Assembly: GCA_021108375.1 (NCBI GenBank)
Contig: JAIORA010000003.1
Location: 1-51,971 of the forward strand
DNA from: Anaerohalosphaeraceae bacterium
Lineage (GTDB): Bacteria > Planctomycetota > Phycisphaerae > Sedimentisphaerales > UBA12454
Reading direction: 5' to 3'
DNA: 51,971 nt
Position 1 is the first letter of the stretch, and each line of letters opens with the position of its first letter. Shown here piece by piece: positions 1 through 9,176 of the stretch. A program made the position numbers and the translations under genes. The notes under the pieces are model-generated. The model was not told where the DNA came from. It saw only the letters and a list, made by a program, of their open reading frames with translations, and ran no database searches.

Positions 1-76
1 TGGGAAACAAAAATAATCCTAAAAAATACTTGAAATCAAACACAGCCGCTCTGTGCTCTCTGTGGCAAATTACCTC

Positions 77-105
77 TTGACAAAACCCCCTGGCTTTGCT
101 AAACT
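77..105 (+). promoter_or_regulatory. Probable sigma-70 promoter for ilvBN
   Basis: A perfect -35 box TTGACA (77-82) is followed after 17 nt by TAAACT (100-105), four of six matches to TATAAT. Transcription would begin near 112 and leave a leader of about 170 nt before ilvB. The leader holds no T-box motif that I can see. It contains one short frame (150-203, ATG to TAG, 17 residues) that is only mildly rich in Leu/Val/Ile, so attenuation is not supported. Confidence 0.6.
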
Positions 106-282
106 GCGGCTAGATGTAGCAGTACATAAACGCACTAAAAGATGTGATTATGGCGATACAGCAGGGCTTAAATCCCGGGCTGGTAAGTGTTTGTAGCTCG
201 TAGCACAAACAAATGCCGTTTCCGGAGAGTGCCTGAAATAAGCTGTCTTCGGCCGGAATGACTATCAGGAAAGGTGAAAAAA

Positions 283-2019
283 ATGTGCAATCCCTCCGAA
301 AAGGGCTGCTCCTGCGGCTCTGAACAAAAAGCTCCACTAAAGACCGGCGCTGAAATTATCGTTGATACCCTAATCGAGCAAGGCGTTGATACAATGTTCG
401 GCTATCTCGGCGGCGTACTCCTGCCGCTGTTCGACAAGCTCTACGATGCGCCAATCAACTTTATAATCCCCCGCCACGAACAGGGCGGCTGCCATATGGC
501 TGACGCATACGCCAGAGCCACCGGCAAAACCGGTGTCATCGTCGTAACTTCCGGCCCAGGCGCATGCAACTTAATTACCGGCCTTGCAACTGCGATGATG
601 GACTCGGTTCCCATAGTCGCAATTACCGGCCAGGTTCGCACGGAGCTTATCGGCAACGACGCTTTTCAGGAAGCGGACACTACCGGAATTACTCGGCCGA
701 TTACCAAACACAACGTAATTGTAAAAGACGTAAACGACCTTCAGCAGATTCTCCGTGAAGCGTTTTACATTGCAAATACCGGTCGGCCAGGCCCGGTTCT
801 GGTCGATATTCCGGTCGATATTGCAATAGCAAAAACAGAGCCAAAACCGCTGAAAGAAATTTCTATGCCCGGCTACAAACTGCTCAACAAAGGCCACGCA
901 AGACAAGTCCAGATGGCGGCAAAGGCAATAAATAAATCGCAAAAGCCGGTTCTCTACGTTGGCGGCGGAGTTATAATCGCCGGTGCTTCCGAAGAGCTGA
1001 CCACTTTTGCCGAAAAGGCTAACCTGCCGGTTACGATGACACTGATGGGGCTGGGCAGTTACGACCAGAGCAAGCCGCAATCGCTCGATATGCTCGGAAT
1101 GCACGGTAGTGCTTACGCGAATTACGCGGTTCAGAATTGTGATTTGCTGATAGCTGTCGGGGCACGTTTTGAAGACAGGGTTACAGGCAAACTTAAAACA
1201 TTTGCGCCGAACGCAAAAATCATTCATATCGATATCGACCCGGCCAGCATCAGCAAAAACGTTCACGTTGACGTTCCGGTTGTCGGCGACGCGAAAGAGA
1301 TACTCAAAGAACTTATTGAAGCCGTCGAGTATAATGGCCGCCAGGAATGGTTCGACCAGATTGCAAAATGGAAAGCGAAACATCCGTTCAGCTACGACAC
1401 CAAAGCTGATACCATTAAGCCTCAGTACGTTATTGAGCAGCTCGACAAAGCCACTAAAGGCGATGCTGTCATCGTTACCGGCGTTGGGCAGCACCAGATG
1501 TGGGCCGCTCAGTTCTATAAATACAATAAGCCGCGTCATTTCATAACTTCCGGCGGATTAGGAACGATGGGCTTTGGCGTACCGGCAGCAGTCGGTGCGC
1601 AAATCGCCCGACCGGACGCTTTGGTTATCGACATCGACGGGGACAGCAGCTTTAATATGACGATGAACGAAATCTGTACTGCTGTCCAGTACAAGCTGCC
1701 CATAAAAATCTGCATTCTCAATAACGGCTATATGGGTATGGTACGCCAATGGCAGGAATTGTTCTACGGTAAGCGGTATTCGAAGAGTTCGCTGGTTAAT
1801 CCGGACTTTGCTCAGGTTGCCCGCGCATTTGGGGCTGTTGGCATAACCGTTGATAAAAAAGACGAAGTACCAGCGGCTATCAAACAAATGCTCAAAGAAA
1901 CCAAACCCTGCGTTGTCGATTTCAGAATCGACCGCGAAGAAAATGTCTGGCCGATGGTAGCGGCAGGAAAGAGCCTTGACGAAATGGACGGGCTGGAAAT
2001 TTGCGAGAGTATGGCTTAA
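283..2019 (+). CDS. ilvB: Acetolactate synthase large subunit (biosynthetic)
   Basis: The cytoplasmic, thiamine-diphosphate-dependent enzyme condenses two pyruvates to acetolactate, or pyruvate with 2-oxobutyrate, as the first common step of valine, leucine and isoleucine synthesis. The protein is about 578 residues, normal for the family. The N-terminal part has a GYLGGVLLPLFD segment and the RHEQGGCHMADAYAR region with the catalytic glutamate. The C-terminal ThDP motif begins at GDSSFNMTMNE and runs to the LNNGYMGMVRQWQ segment. I prefer the ATG at 283 because AAGG lies 8 nt upstream; a GTG at 274 is in frame but sits only 3 nt from AGGA. The regulatory subunit gene follows 39 nt downstream and hypF after that, apparently as one transcript. 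A catabolic AlsS is unlikely because ilvN is adjacent. Confidence 0.97.
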   Translation: MCNPSEKGCSCGSEQKAPLKTGAEIIVDTLIEQGVDTMFGYLGGVLLPLFDKLYDAPINFIIPRHEQGGCHMADAYARATGKTGVIVVTSGPGACNLITGLATAMMDSVPIVAITGQVRTELIGNDAFQEADTTGITRPITKHNVIVKDVNDLQQILREAFYIANTGRPGPVLVDIPVDIAIAKTEPKPLKEISMPGYKLLNKGHARQVQMAAKAINKSQKPVLYVGGGVIIAGASEELTTFAEKANLPVTMTLMGLGSYDQSKPQSLDMLGMHGSAYANYAVQNCDLLIAVGARFEDRVTGKLKTFAPNAKIIHIDIDPASISKNVHVDVPVVGDAKEILKELIEAVEYNGRQEWFDQIAKWKAKHPFSYDTKADTIKPQYVIEQLDKATKGDAVIVTGVGQHQMWAAQFYKYNKPRHFITSGGLGTMGFGVPAAVGAQIARPDALVIDIDGDSSFNMTMNEICTAVQYKLPIKICILNNGYMGMVRQWQELFYGKRYSKSSLVNPDFAQVARAFGAVGITVDKKDEVPAAIKQMLKETKPCVVDFRIDREENVWPMVAAGKSLDEMDGLEICESMA

Positions 2020-2058
2020 AAAAATTAAAAGTAAAACTCAAAATTGAGGTCGTAAAAT

Positions 2059-2559
2059 ATGAAACATATAATAAGTGCTTTAGTTAGTAACAAACCCGGC
2101 GTTTTAGCTCACGTTTCCGGAATGTTCGCAGCGAGAGCTTTTAATATCGATTCACTGGTCGTCGGCAGAACCGACGACCCCGGATTCAGCAGAATGACAA
2201 TCGTCGTTATCGGCGGCGACAAAGTTCTCGAACAAGTTCGCAAACAATTAGCCAAGATTATCGATGTCGTAAAGATTCAGGATTTTTCCGGAAAAGCCGT
2301 AGTCGCCAGAGACCTGATGCTCATAAGCGTTTGTGCAACGCCAGAAAAACGTCCCGAAGTGCTCGCACTGGTCGAAATGTTCAGGGCAAAAGTCGTTGAC
2401 ATCGGGCAAAAGTTTCTGATGGTGGAAATTTCCGGAACCGAAGAAAAACTCGAAGCGTTTGTCGATTCCTGCCGGCCCTACGGACTCAAAAATGTTACCC
2501 GGACAGGTACCGTCGCAATGGCGAAATTCGGAAAAACAGAAATCAAGGACAACCAATAG
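2059..2559 (+). CDS. ilvN: Acetolactate synthase small (regulatory) subunit
   Basis: This is the regulatory partner of IlvB. It binds branched-chain amino acids, usually valine, through an N-terminal ACT domain and confers feedback inhibition. The protein opens with HIISALVSNKPGVLAHVSGM, the typical ACT start, and the domain covers roughly residues 2-75. The C-terminal half (about 85-160), with SGTEEKLEAFVDSCRPYG, matches the ALS_ss_C region. At 166 residues it has normal IlvN/IlvH length. A GAGG sits about 10 nt before the ATG. It follows ilvB by 39 nt, and hypF begins 31 nt after its stop, so the three genes are probably co-transcribed. Confidence 0.96.
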   Translation: MKHIISALVSNKPGVLAHVSGMFAARAFNIDSLVVGRTDDPGFSRMTIVVIGGDKVLEQVRKQLAKIIDVVKIQDFSGKAVVARDLMLISVCATPEKRPEVLALVEMFRAKVVDIGQKFLMVEISGTEEKLEAFVDSCRPYGLKNVTRTGTVAMAKFGKTEIKDNQ

Positions 2560-2590
2560 AAGCAACCGGCCGGGAGTATTTTGATTTGGT

Positions 2591-4894
2591 ATGATAATCC
2601 GAAAACAAATCGCCGTTACCGGCCAGGTACAGGGCATCGGCTTCAGGCCTTACATTTACAGGCTCGCCCAACAGTTGGGGCTGACCGGTGCGGTACGCAA
2701 TGATACCGCCGGCGTTTCTATCGAAGTACAGGGTAGAACTGAAACCATCGCTGAATTTATCGCTACACTAAACTCCGAAAATCCTCAAGTACCGTTAATG
2801 AAAATTCTCAGCATTGAGGCCAGCGATGTCGAGGTAATAAAATCCGAAAGCGATTTTTCCATAATCGCCAGTAACGCCACTGGCGACATCAGCGCGGGCG
2901 TTACCGCTGACGCGGCTACTTGCGGCGAATGTATTGCTGAACTCTTTGACCCGACCGACTTTCGCTTTTCCTACGCATTTGTAAACTGCACCAACTGCGG
3001 GCCGAGATATTCGATAATCAAAGCTGTGCCATACGACCGGCCCCAGACCACGATGGCAGAATTTGCGATGTGCAAAAAGTGCGGCGGCCAATACGCCAAC
3101 ATCAACGACAGACGCTTTCACGCTCAACCGATAGCCTGCGAAATCTGCGGCCCGGCAATCTCTCTGGCTGACAGCACCGGCAAAACAATCGAAAACGACC
3201 AGCGAAAAGTGATTCAAAAAACGGTCGAAATACTCCTTAACGGCAAAATCGTCGCTATAAAGGGTCTTGGCGGGTTTCACTTAGTCTGCGATGGGCAAAA
3301 CGATTCGGCAGTAAAAATGCTTCGCCTGCGCAAAAGGCGCGACAGCAAACCGCTGGCGATGATGGCATCTTCAATTGAAACAATAAAAAAATTCGCGGAG
3401 GTCAGCGATTTAGCTGAAAAGATTCTTGCCAGTCCGCAGTCGCCGATAGTTCTGCTGCCAAAAAGAAAAAACGCCGTGCTCTCGCCAGCGGTCGCCGGCG
3501 GAGTAAATACGTTCGGATTTATGCTGGCCAGTACGCCCCTGCACCATTTACTGCTGGCTGAAGAAGTTGACGGGCGGAAACTAAACGCTATTGTCGCAAC
3601 CAGCGGCAACGTATCCGACGAGCCTTTAATCTGTAAAAACGATATTGCCATCTCGCAGCTCGGCAGTATAGCCGATGCCTTTTTGACCCATAACAGGGAA
3701 ATATATCGGCAGGTCGATGATTCGGTCGTCCATATAATTGATGATAAACCTGTGATGCTTCGGCGGGCGCGAGGTTTTGTGCCGACAGCGATAACCGCAA
3801 AAGCAAAAATCGAAAACGAAATTTTTGCCTGCGGCGCAGATTTAAAAAACACCTTCTGCTTTGCCAAAAACAATCAGTTCATATTGAGCGAACATATCGG
3901 CGATTTAGCCGAGGGGCGGGTTTACAGACACTGGCTGAAATCCATCGAACATTTCCGACAACTATTCGATGCGCACGCTGAAATAGTAGTCTGCGATTTA
4001 CATCCGGGCTATCTCTCCAGTAGCTACGCACGCAAAATTGAAGGCGTAAAGCTAATCGAAGTTCAGCACCACTGGGCACACGCGGCATCAGTAATGGCTG
4101 AGAACGGCATCACAAACGAAAGGACTATCGCCCTAATAGCAGACGGGACGGGGTTTGGAACCGACGGCGCGATTTGGGGGTGCGAATGCCTGATTGCATC
4201 GCTGCAAAATTTCAGCAGGTTTGGACATCTGGACTACTTCCCGCTACCCGGCGGAGATGCCGCGTCCAAACAGGCTCTAAGGCCTGTTTTTGGGTTGGCT
4301 CTCAAATACGACTTAATGCTCAGCGATAAACTTTTGAGCAGTATCGAACCTGACGAGAACAAAATAAAAATTATAAGAACGCAACTCGAAAAGAATATCA
4401 ATACCGTCCAGACATCGAGCTTAGGCAGAGTCTTTGACGCGGTCGCTGCGCTTTGCGGGCTGGGCAGTGAGAATAATTTTGAAGCACAGCTACCGATGAC
4501 ACTTGAGGCGATTGCTGACGAAACAATAAAGGATTGCTATCCGTACCAGCTACAAAAAAACGCAGACCCGGTTACCGTTAATATCGCAGGTCTGCTAAGC
4601 AGCATTATCAACGACAGACAAAAAGGTGTTGGCGCGGCGGTCATTAGCGCGAAATTCCATAACACTGTCGCTGGATTTATGTGCGATTTGGCTGTAGCCG
4701 CAAGAAAAGAGACTGCCATCAATACCGTTGTCCTCAGCGGTGGAGTTTTCTGCAATCGGTTCCTGGCGAATCGGCTGATAAAATTATTGCGAAAAAATGA
4801 TTTCCGTGTATTGTTCAATACGCTCGTTCCGAGCAATGATGGCGGAATATCGCTGGGACAGGCCGCTATCGCCTCGACAATGACAGAAAAATAG
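2591..4894 (+). CDS. hypF: Carbamoyltransferase HypF ([NiFe]-hydrogenase maturation)
   Basis: HypF makes the carbamoyl group that HypE turns into the cyanide ligands of the [NiFe] active site. Domains in order: acylphosphatase-like (about 1-90, starting with the GQVQGIGFRPYIYRLA motif), two zinc-finger-like CxxC pairs (CGEC...CTNC and CKKC...CEIC, about 105-190), a YrdC-like domain (about 200-390) with KGLGGFHLVCD, and a Kae1-like C-terminal domain with QHHWAHAASVMAENG and VLSGGVFCNRFLA. At 767 residues it is full length. No good Shine-Dalgarno sits close to the ATG; GGGAG lies about 14 nt upstream. The last 47 nt before the stop are repeated exactly at 5110-5156. Of the other hyp genes only hypC is in the window, 1.1 kb downstream. 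Its place after ilvBN is unusual. Confidence 0.96.
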   Translation: MIIRKQIAVTGQVQGIGFRPYIYRLAQQLGLTGAVRNDTAGVSIEVQGRTETIAEFIATLNSENPQVPLMKILSIEASDVEVIKSESDFSIIASNATGDISAGVTADAATCGECIAELFDPTDFRFSYAFVNCTNCGPRYSIIKAVPYDRPQTTMAEFAMCKKCGGQYANINDRRFHAQPIACEICGPAISLADSTGKTIENDQRKVIQKTVEILLNGKIVAIKGLGGFHLVCDGQNDSAVKMLRLRKRRDSKPLAMMASSIETIKKFAEVSDLAEKILASPQSPIVLLPKRKNAVLSPAVAGGVNTFGFMLASTPLHHLLLAEEVDGRKLNAIVATSGNVSDEPLICKNDIAISQLGSIADAFLTHNREIYRQVDDSVVHIIDDKPVMLRRARGFVPTAITAKAKIENEIFACGADLKNTFCFAKNNQFILSEHIGDLAEGRVYRHWLKSIEHFRQLFDAHAEIVVCDLHPGYLSSSYARKIEGVKLIEVQHHWAHAASVMAENGITNERTIALIADGTGFGTDGAIWGCECLIASLQNFSRFGHLDYFPLPGGDAASKQALRPVFGLALKYDLMLSDKLLSSIEPDENKIKIIRTQLEKNINTVQTSSLGRVFDAVAALCGLGSENNFEAQLPMTLEAIADETIKDCYPYQLQKNADPVTVNIAGLLSSIINDRQKGVGAAVISAKFHNTVAGFMCDLAVAARKETAINTVVLSGGVFCNRFLANRLIKLLRKNDFRVLFNTLVPSNDGGISLGQAAIASTMTEK

Positions 4895-5046
4895 TTATGA
4901 GTTTTGAGTTTTGAGTTAAGGAATCCCGATGAATCGGGATGGACTTTTAATAAATCCTAAATTCTAATATCTAAACCCTAAACAATACCAAAACACAAAA
5001 ATTCAAAACAAAAGAGATTGCCACGCTGCGCTCGCAATGACAACAA

Positions 5047-5065
5047 CCCCCTGCACTGCAGGGGG
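5047..5065. repeat. Palindrome CCCCCTGCA/TGCAGGGGG
   Basis: Nine-base arms around a single central base, followed by CTAAATA. An identical copy lies at 5595-5613. It belongs to the palindrome family with variable arms and a constant 3' tail. Confidence 0.85.
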
Positions 5066-5109
5066 CTAAATAGATTTCTCCGCGTTGGTCGAAATGACAA
5101 AGTCGGTGT

Positions 5110-5156
5110 TGGCGGAATATCGCTGGGACAGGCCGCTATCGCCTCGACAATGACAG
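5110..5156 (+). repeat. 47-nt duplicate of the hypF 3' coding end
   Basis: Positions 5110-5156 repeat 4840-4886 without a mismatch. The original encodes the residues GGISLGQAAIASTM near the HypF C-terminus. In the copy the frame continues into repeat sequence instead of ending at the hypF stop. Both copies end in CAATGACAG, and CAATGACA is also the boundary motif of several repeat modules here (for example 5034-5041 and 7574-7581), so recombination at that short homology is a reasonable inference. Confidence 0.85.
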
Positions 5157-5291
5157 GAAGTGTTCCGGCCGCTCCCGCGGCTCGGCTACTATACGATGCG
5201 GACGGGATAGAAAATATGTAAGCACAAACCGTCGGGCAGGCCACGACGGCTAAACGGCGATATGCAAAATATAAACCATTCGTAAAAGAAG

Positions 5292-5311
5292 CCCCGATTT
5301 GTAAATCGGGG
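5292..5311. repeat. Palindrome CCCCGATTT/AAATCGGGG
   Basis: Nine-base perfect arms around GT, followed by GCTAACT. Longer versions with AACCCCCGATTT arms are at 5392-5417 and 5685-5710, followed by AAATAA. Confidence 0.85.
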
Positions 5312-5793
5312 GCTAACTTAAAGAATAGATTTCTCCACATTGGTCGAAATGACAAAGTCGGTGTTGGTGCGACAAACTATTCGTAAGCACGAACCCCCGA
5401 TTTGTAAATCGGGGGTTAAATAAGGAATTGCCATTCGCAAAAATGAACCGTCGGGCAGGGGTGGCGGCTAAATGACAGAGTCGGTGTGAATGGGAAATAA
5501 ATTCTAATATCTAAATCCTAAACAATTTCAAAACACAAAAATTTAAAATTTAAAACAAAAAAGATTGCCACGCTGCGCTCGCAATGACAGACAACCCCCT
5601 GCACTGCAGGGGGCTAAATAGATTTCTCCACGTTGGTCGAAATGACAAAGTCGGTGCTGATGCGACAAACTATTCGTAAGCACGAACCCCCGATTTGTAA
5701 ATCGGGGGTTAAATAAGGAATTGCCATTCGCAAAAATGAACCGTCGGGCAGGGGTGGCGGCTAAACATTCGACCTGCGGTCGAAAAAAGGCAA

Positions 5794-5845
5794 CCCTGCC
5801 ATAGTAATGGCAGGGCTAACTGAAACCCCCTGATGAATCAGGGGG
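5794..5845. repeat. Two adjacent palindromes of the variable-arm family
   Basis: The first, CCCTGCCAT/ATGGCAGGG (5794-5815), is followed by CTAACT. The second, CCCCCTGAT/ATCAGGGGG (5826-5845), is followed by CTAAATAA. Arms differ entirely while pairing and tail are kept. A third, smaller one (TTCGACC/GGTCGAA) is at 5768-5784. Confidence 0.8.
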
Positions 5846-5993
5846 CTAAATAAGGGTATTACTATTCCGGCGACTTACGTCGCTCGGCTTCTGAGGCATT
5901 TCAAGGCCTGTTTTTTTTAGATTTGCCTTTAACTTCCAAATCAACTAAAATGCTATTTTGTGTACTGTAATTTAATCCTGAAAGAACAAAATT

Positions 5994-6236
5994 ATGTGTT
6001 TGGCAATACCGGCAAGAATAGTTGAACTCACAGATGATAATGCTGTCGTTGACGCGATGGGCAACCGTATCGAAGCGAAGACCTCGCTGGTGCCGGAAGC
6101 AAAAACCGGCGACATCGTACTGGTACACGCAGGTTTTGCGATAGCAGTTGTCGATGAAGAAGAAGCGAAAAAGACCTGGAAACTTATCGCAGACCTCGAC
6201 GAATTTAATGAAACCGACAAAAGGGTTTCCGGCTAA
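5994..6236 (+). CDS. hypC: Hydrogenase maturation chaperone HypC/HupF family
   Basis: HypC is a small cytoplasmic chaperone that works with HypD to build the Fe(CN)2CO centre and deliver it to the hydrogenase large subunit. The protein begins MCLAIPARIVEL; the cysteine at position 2, which becomes N-terminal after methionine removal, is the conserved functional residue. The rest is the expected small beta-barrel, with TGDIVLVHAGFAIAVVDEEEA. Length 80 residues is typical. No strong Shine-Dalgarno is visible. lysA follows 21 nt downstream, so the two are probably co-transcribed, a pairing that makes no obvious pathway sense. hypD, hypE, hypA and hypB are not in the window. Confidence 0.93.
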   Translation: MCLAIPARIVELTDDNAVVDAMGNRIEAKTSLVPEAKTGDIVLVHAGFAIAVVDEEEAKKTWKLIADLDEFNETDKRVSG

Positions 6237-6257
6237 TAACAAGGAGTTTTGAATTTT

Positions 6258-7535
6258 ATGGACTATTTCAACTATAAAAGCAGCAAACTTTTCGCAGAAG
6301 ATGTCAGCATTGACTCAATCGCACAACAAGTCGGCACGCCCTGCTATATATACAGCAAGGCGACTATGCTGGAACATCTGAGAAAAATCCAGGCCGCTTA
6401 CGCCGAACTCGATACAACTGTTTGCTATTCGATTAAAGCGTGCGGCAATACAAACATTCTCAAGATACTCGCCCAGGCAGGCAGTGGTTTCGATGTTGTC
6501 AGTGGCGGCGAACTGTTTCGCGCAGCTGAGGCCGGGGCGGATATGAAAAAAATCGTCTATGCTGGTGTAGGCAAAACCGATGTCGAAATTATCGCCGCCC
6601 TCAAAGCCGGAATCGGATACTTCAATATCGAATCCGAAGAAGAGCTGGAAAATATTATCCGTCTGGCAAAACAGCAAAACATAAAAACTAAAGCTGCCCT
6701 TCGCGTTAACCCGGACGTTGACCCGAAAACTCACAAGTATATAACGACCGGGAAAAAGGAATCAAAGTTTGGCGTTGACATCGAACGGGCACAAAAAGTT
6801 TTTGCGGATTTCGCAGATAACGGTTTCGTTGAACTGTGCGCAATCCACCTGCATTTAGGTTCAGGCGGCAAAACTATCGACCCCTACTGCGAGGCCATCA
6901 AAAAAACGCTGCCGTTGATAGAGACCCTCCGCAAGCAGGGACACAAAATAGAAATGCTCGACCTCGGCGGTGGATACGGCGCTGATTACGAAACAGGATA
7001 TGCTCCCTCAGCGGCAGATTATGCCGCAGGTATCGTGCCGCTGCTTAAAGGCAAGGATTTGAAACTCATTCTTGAGCCGGGCAAAAGCATTATCGCAAAT
7101 GCCGGAATTATGCTCACAAAGGTTCTCTATCGCAAGCAAAGCGGGCAAAAGAAATTCGCTATCGTCGATGCTGGAATGAACGATTTGATTCGCCCGTGCC
7201 TTTACCAGGCTTTCCATTTCATCTGGCCGGTGAGCGTCGAGGAAAAATTTTCGCACATCAAGAGAACCGAAAAACTCGACATCAACGGATTGGAGTTTAT
7301 TGATGTTGTCGGGCCGATATGCGAAGGCTCGGACTTTTTCGCCCAGGACAGAGCGATGCCTCCGGTTAAAGGCGGAGACTATTTGGCGATATTCACAGCG
7401 GGTGCTTACGGCTTTACAATGGCAAGCAACTATAACGCAAGGCCGTTAGCGGCGGAGGTACTCGTAGATGGCGGGGAGTTCAGCGTTATCCGAAAACGCC
7501 AGAGCCTTGAAGATATGGTTGCGCTGGAAAGATAA
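6258..7535 (+). CDS. lysA: Diaminopimelate decarboxylase
   Basis: The PLP-dependent enzyme converts meso-diaminopimelate to lysine, the last step of lysine synthesis. It has the fold type III (alanine racemase-like) barrel. The PLP lysine is in CYSIKACGN near residue 62, followed by FDVVSGGELFRA, the LHLGSGG segment, EPGKSIIANAG, and the C-terminal GPICEGSDFFA motif carrying the substrate-binding cysteine. The 425-residue length is normal. I chose the ATG at 6258 because AAGGAG lies at 6241-6246; an in-frame TTG at 6249 would be only 2 nt from it. The gene ends against repeat sequence (7536-7777). It shares the pathway with dapB at 41 kb, which is not linked to it. Confidence 0.96.
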   Translation: MDYFNYKSSKLFAEDVSIDSIAQQVGTPCYIYSKATMLEHLRKIQAAYAELDTTVCYSIKACGNTNILKILAQAGSGFDVVSGGELFRAAEAGADMKKIVYAGVGKTDVEIIAALKAGIGYFNIESEEELENIIRLAKQQNIKTKAALRVNPDVDPKTHKYITTGKKESKFGVDIERAQKVFADFADNGFVELCAIHLHLGSGGKTIDPYCEAIKKTLPLIETLRKQGHKIEMLDLGGGYGADYETGYAPSAADYAAGIVPLLKGKDLKLILEPGKSIIANAGIMLTKVLYRKQSGQKKFAIVDAGMNDLIRPCLYQAFHFIWPVSVEEKFSHIKRTEKLDINGLEFIDVVGPICEGSDFFAQDRAMPPVKGGDYLAIFTAGAYGFTMASNYNARPLAAEVLVDGGEFSVIRKRQSLEDMVALER

Positions 7536-7570
7536 ATACAAAATATAAAAGAGAGATTGCCACGCTGCGC

Positions 7571-7705
7571 TCGCAATGACAGGAAGTGTTCCGGCGACTT
7601 ACGTCGCTCGGCTTCTATACGATGGGAAAATGATAAACAATTTGCAGCAACCCGCAGGGCAAGACCCATTCGGCTTCGCTCAGGGCAGGCTCTACGGGCT
7701 AATAA
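7571..7705. repeat. 135-nt dispersed repeat, copy 1
   Basis: It matches 12974-13108 over 135 nt without gaps. I count nine differences, most of them G/A transitions. It contains the palindrome GCGAC/GTCGC and the module CCCGCAGGGCAAGACCC...GGCAGGCTCTACGGG (7651-7698), which also appears reversed at 36243-36293. It is followed at 7707-7734 by a copy of the TGGATACC...ATGACA repeat and at 7740-7767 by a copy of the 28-nt repeat. The whole gap 7536-7777 is made of repeats. Confidence 0.85.
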
Positions 7706-7777
7706 ATGGATACCAGTTTCCACGGGAATGACAAAAAAAATAACCACGAATGGACACGAATAAATACAAATTTTCCC

Positions 7778-9118
7778 CTATCCCAAGTGCTGCTCGATAA
7801 AGCTGGTGTCCACGCTGTTTTCGAGATAGCGGTGGTGTGTCAGAATTTTCATATGGGCCGGTATAGTCGTCTTTATCGGCGATATTTTGAATTCGCCCAA
7901 CGCACGCTTCATCGTTGTAACAGCTTCTGCTCTCGTCGGCCTGTGAACAATCAGCTTGGCAATCATTGAATCGTAATAAGGCGAAACCACCGCGTCCTGA
8001 TAAATATGAGTATCGACCCTGACACCCATTCCGCCGGGTACGATAAATTTTTCAACCTTGCCCGGACACGGAGCAAAATCACGAGCGGGGTCTTCGGCGT
8101 TTATGCGACACTCAATCGCCACGCCGTTGAGTTTAATATCCTTCTGCTTCAATTGAAGTGTCTCGCCCGATGCTACCTGCAACTGCATCTTAATCAAATC
8201 GCAGCCGGTAACCATCTCAGAAACGGGATGCTCGACCTGAATCCGGGTATTAACCTCAATAAAGTAAAAATTCTTATCCTTATCAAGCAAAAATTCAACC
8301 GTCGCGGCATTAACATAGCTGGCCTCTTTGATAATCCTGATAGCCGACTTGCAAAGTTTCTGGCGAGTATCATCATCAATAATCGGACAAGGTGATTCCT
8401 CGATAAGTTTCTGATGCCGTCTCTGAATCGAGCAATCCCTCTCGAAAAAGTGCAGCACATTTCCATCGTTATCAGCCATCACCTGCACTTCAACGTGGCG
8501 AGGCTCAACGATAAATTTTTCCAAATATATCGTCGCGTCACCAAAAGCAACTTCCGCCTCTGCCTTGGCTAAATTGTAACCGCTGCGAAGGCTAATATCG
8601 TTATGAGCAACTCTCATCCCTCGCCCGCCGCCGCCTGCTGCTGCTTTGACAATTACCGGATAGCCGATTTTCCCCGCCAGCGCGACCGCTTCATCTTCGT
8701 TTTCCAGCGCATCCTTTGAGCCTGGCACAACTGACACCTTAGCCTTTTCGACGAGCTTGCGAGCGGCAACCTTATCGCCGAGCAACCTCATCGATTCCGG
8801 TGCCGGGCCGATAAACGCAATTCCGCAATCAGCACAAACCTCCGCGAAATGGGCGTTCTCAGCAAGAAAGCCGTAGCCCGGATGAATCGCATCAACGTCA
8901 GTTATTTCAGCGGCGCTTATAATCGCCGGAATGTTAAGGTAACTTTTTGCCGGTGCTGCCGGGCCAATGCAGATGGCCTCGTCGGCGAGCTGAACGTAAG
9001 AAGCGTCCCTGTCAGCTTCGGAATAGACAACAACGGTCTTAACGCCAAGCTCGTGGCAGGCGCGTATAATTCGCAATGCGATTTCACCTCTGTTTGCTAT
9101 GAGTATTTTTGAGAACAT
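7778..9118 (-). CDS. accC: Acetyl-CoA carboxylase biotin carboxylase subunit
   Basis: AccC carboxylates the biotin on AccB using ATP and bicarbonate, the first half-reaction of malonyl-CoA formation for fatty acid synthesis. The 446-residue protein has the ATP-grasp order: an N-terminal domain starting [20 protein letters not shown], the glycine-rich [12 protein letters not shown] loop near residue 160, the catalytic-site segment [14 protein letters not shown], and [18 protein letters not shown]. It lies 58 nt downstream of accB on the same strand, the usual accBC pair, and is probably transcribed from the promoter at 9713-9740. The carboxyltransferase genes accA and accD are not in the window. 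Confidence 0.97.
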   Translation of the reverse strand: MFSKILIANRGEIALRIIRACHELGVKTVVVYSEADRDASYVQLADEAICIGPAAPAKSYLNIPAIISAAEITDVDAIHPGYGFLAENAHFAEVCADCGIAFIGPAPESMRLLGDKVAARKLVEKAKVSVVPGSKDALENEDEAVALAGKIGYPVIVKAAAGGGGRGMRVAHNDISLRSGYNLAKAEAEVAFGDATIYLEKFIVEPRHVEVQVMADNDGNVLHFFERDCSIQRRHQKLIEESPCPIIDDDTRQKLCKSAIRIIKEASYVNAATVEFLLDKDKNFYFIEVNTRIQVEHPVSEMVTGCDLIKMQLQVASGETLQLKQKDIKLNGVAIECRINAEDPARDFAPCPGKVEKFIVPGGMGVRVDTHIYQDAVVSPYYDSMIAKLIVHRPTRAEAVTTMKRALGEFKISPIKTTIPAHMKILTHHRYLENSVDTSFIEQHLG

Positions 9119-9176
9119 AGATTCTTCCCGAACGTAATTTTTTTTAGCTTAAAATCAGAACCAACGATGGTCGTTG

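Larger units (their letters stand above)
4895..5880. repeat. Compound block of dispersed repeats between hypF and hypC
   Basis: About 1 kb without a credible gene. It holds two copies of a 147-nt direct repeat (5326-5472 and 5619-5765; I count three mismatches) and two copies of a second segment of about 150 nt (4959-5107 and 5500-5656). There is also a 47-nt duplicate of the hypF 3' end (5110-5156) and at least eight GC-rich palindromes. Recurring modules include GATTGCCACGCTGCGCTCGC (5015, 5563), GATTTCTCCACGTTGGTCG and the hairpin CCCCCTGCACTGCAGGGGG. Short ORFs across it are read-through of these modules and are not annotated as genes. Confidence 0.9.

Noticed and set aside
110-282. Attenuator, T-box or riboswitch in the ilvB leader, including the 17-codon frame at 150-203.
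   Set aside because: No T-box motif, no run of branched-chain codons and no clear terminator/antiterminator pair.
4978-5355. ORFs on both strands in the hypF-hypC gap, such as a 125-residue minus-strand frame and a 67-residue plus-strand frame at 5018-5221.
   Set aside because: They are translations of dispersed repeats ('LRAQRGNL', 'SFRPMWRNL'), without ribosome sites or domain patterns. The plus-strand frame includes the duplicated hypF tail.
5000-5880. Possible CRISPR array, because of repeated palindromes.
   Set aside because: Spacing is irregular, repeats are nested and mixed, and there are no equal-length unique spacers and no cas genes.
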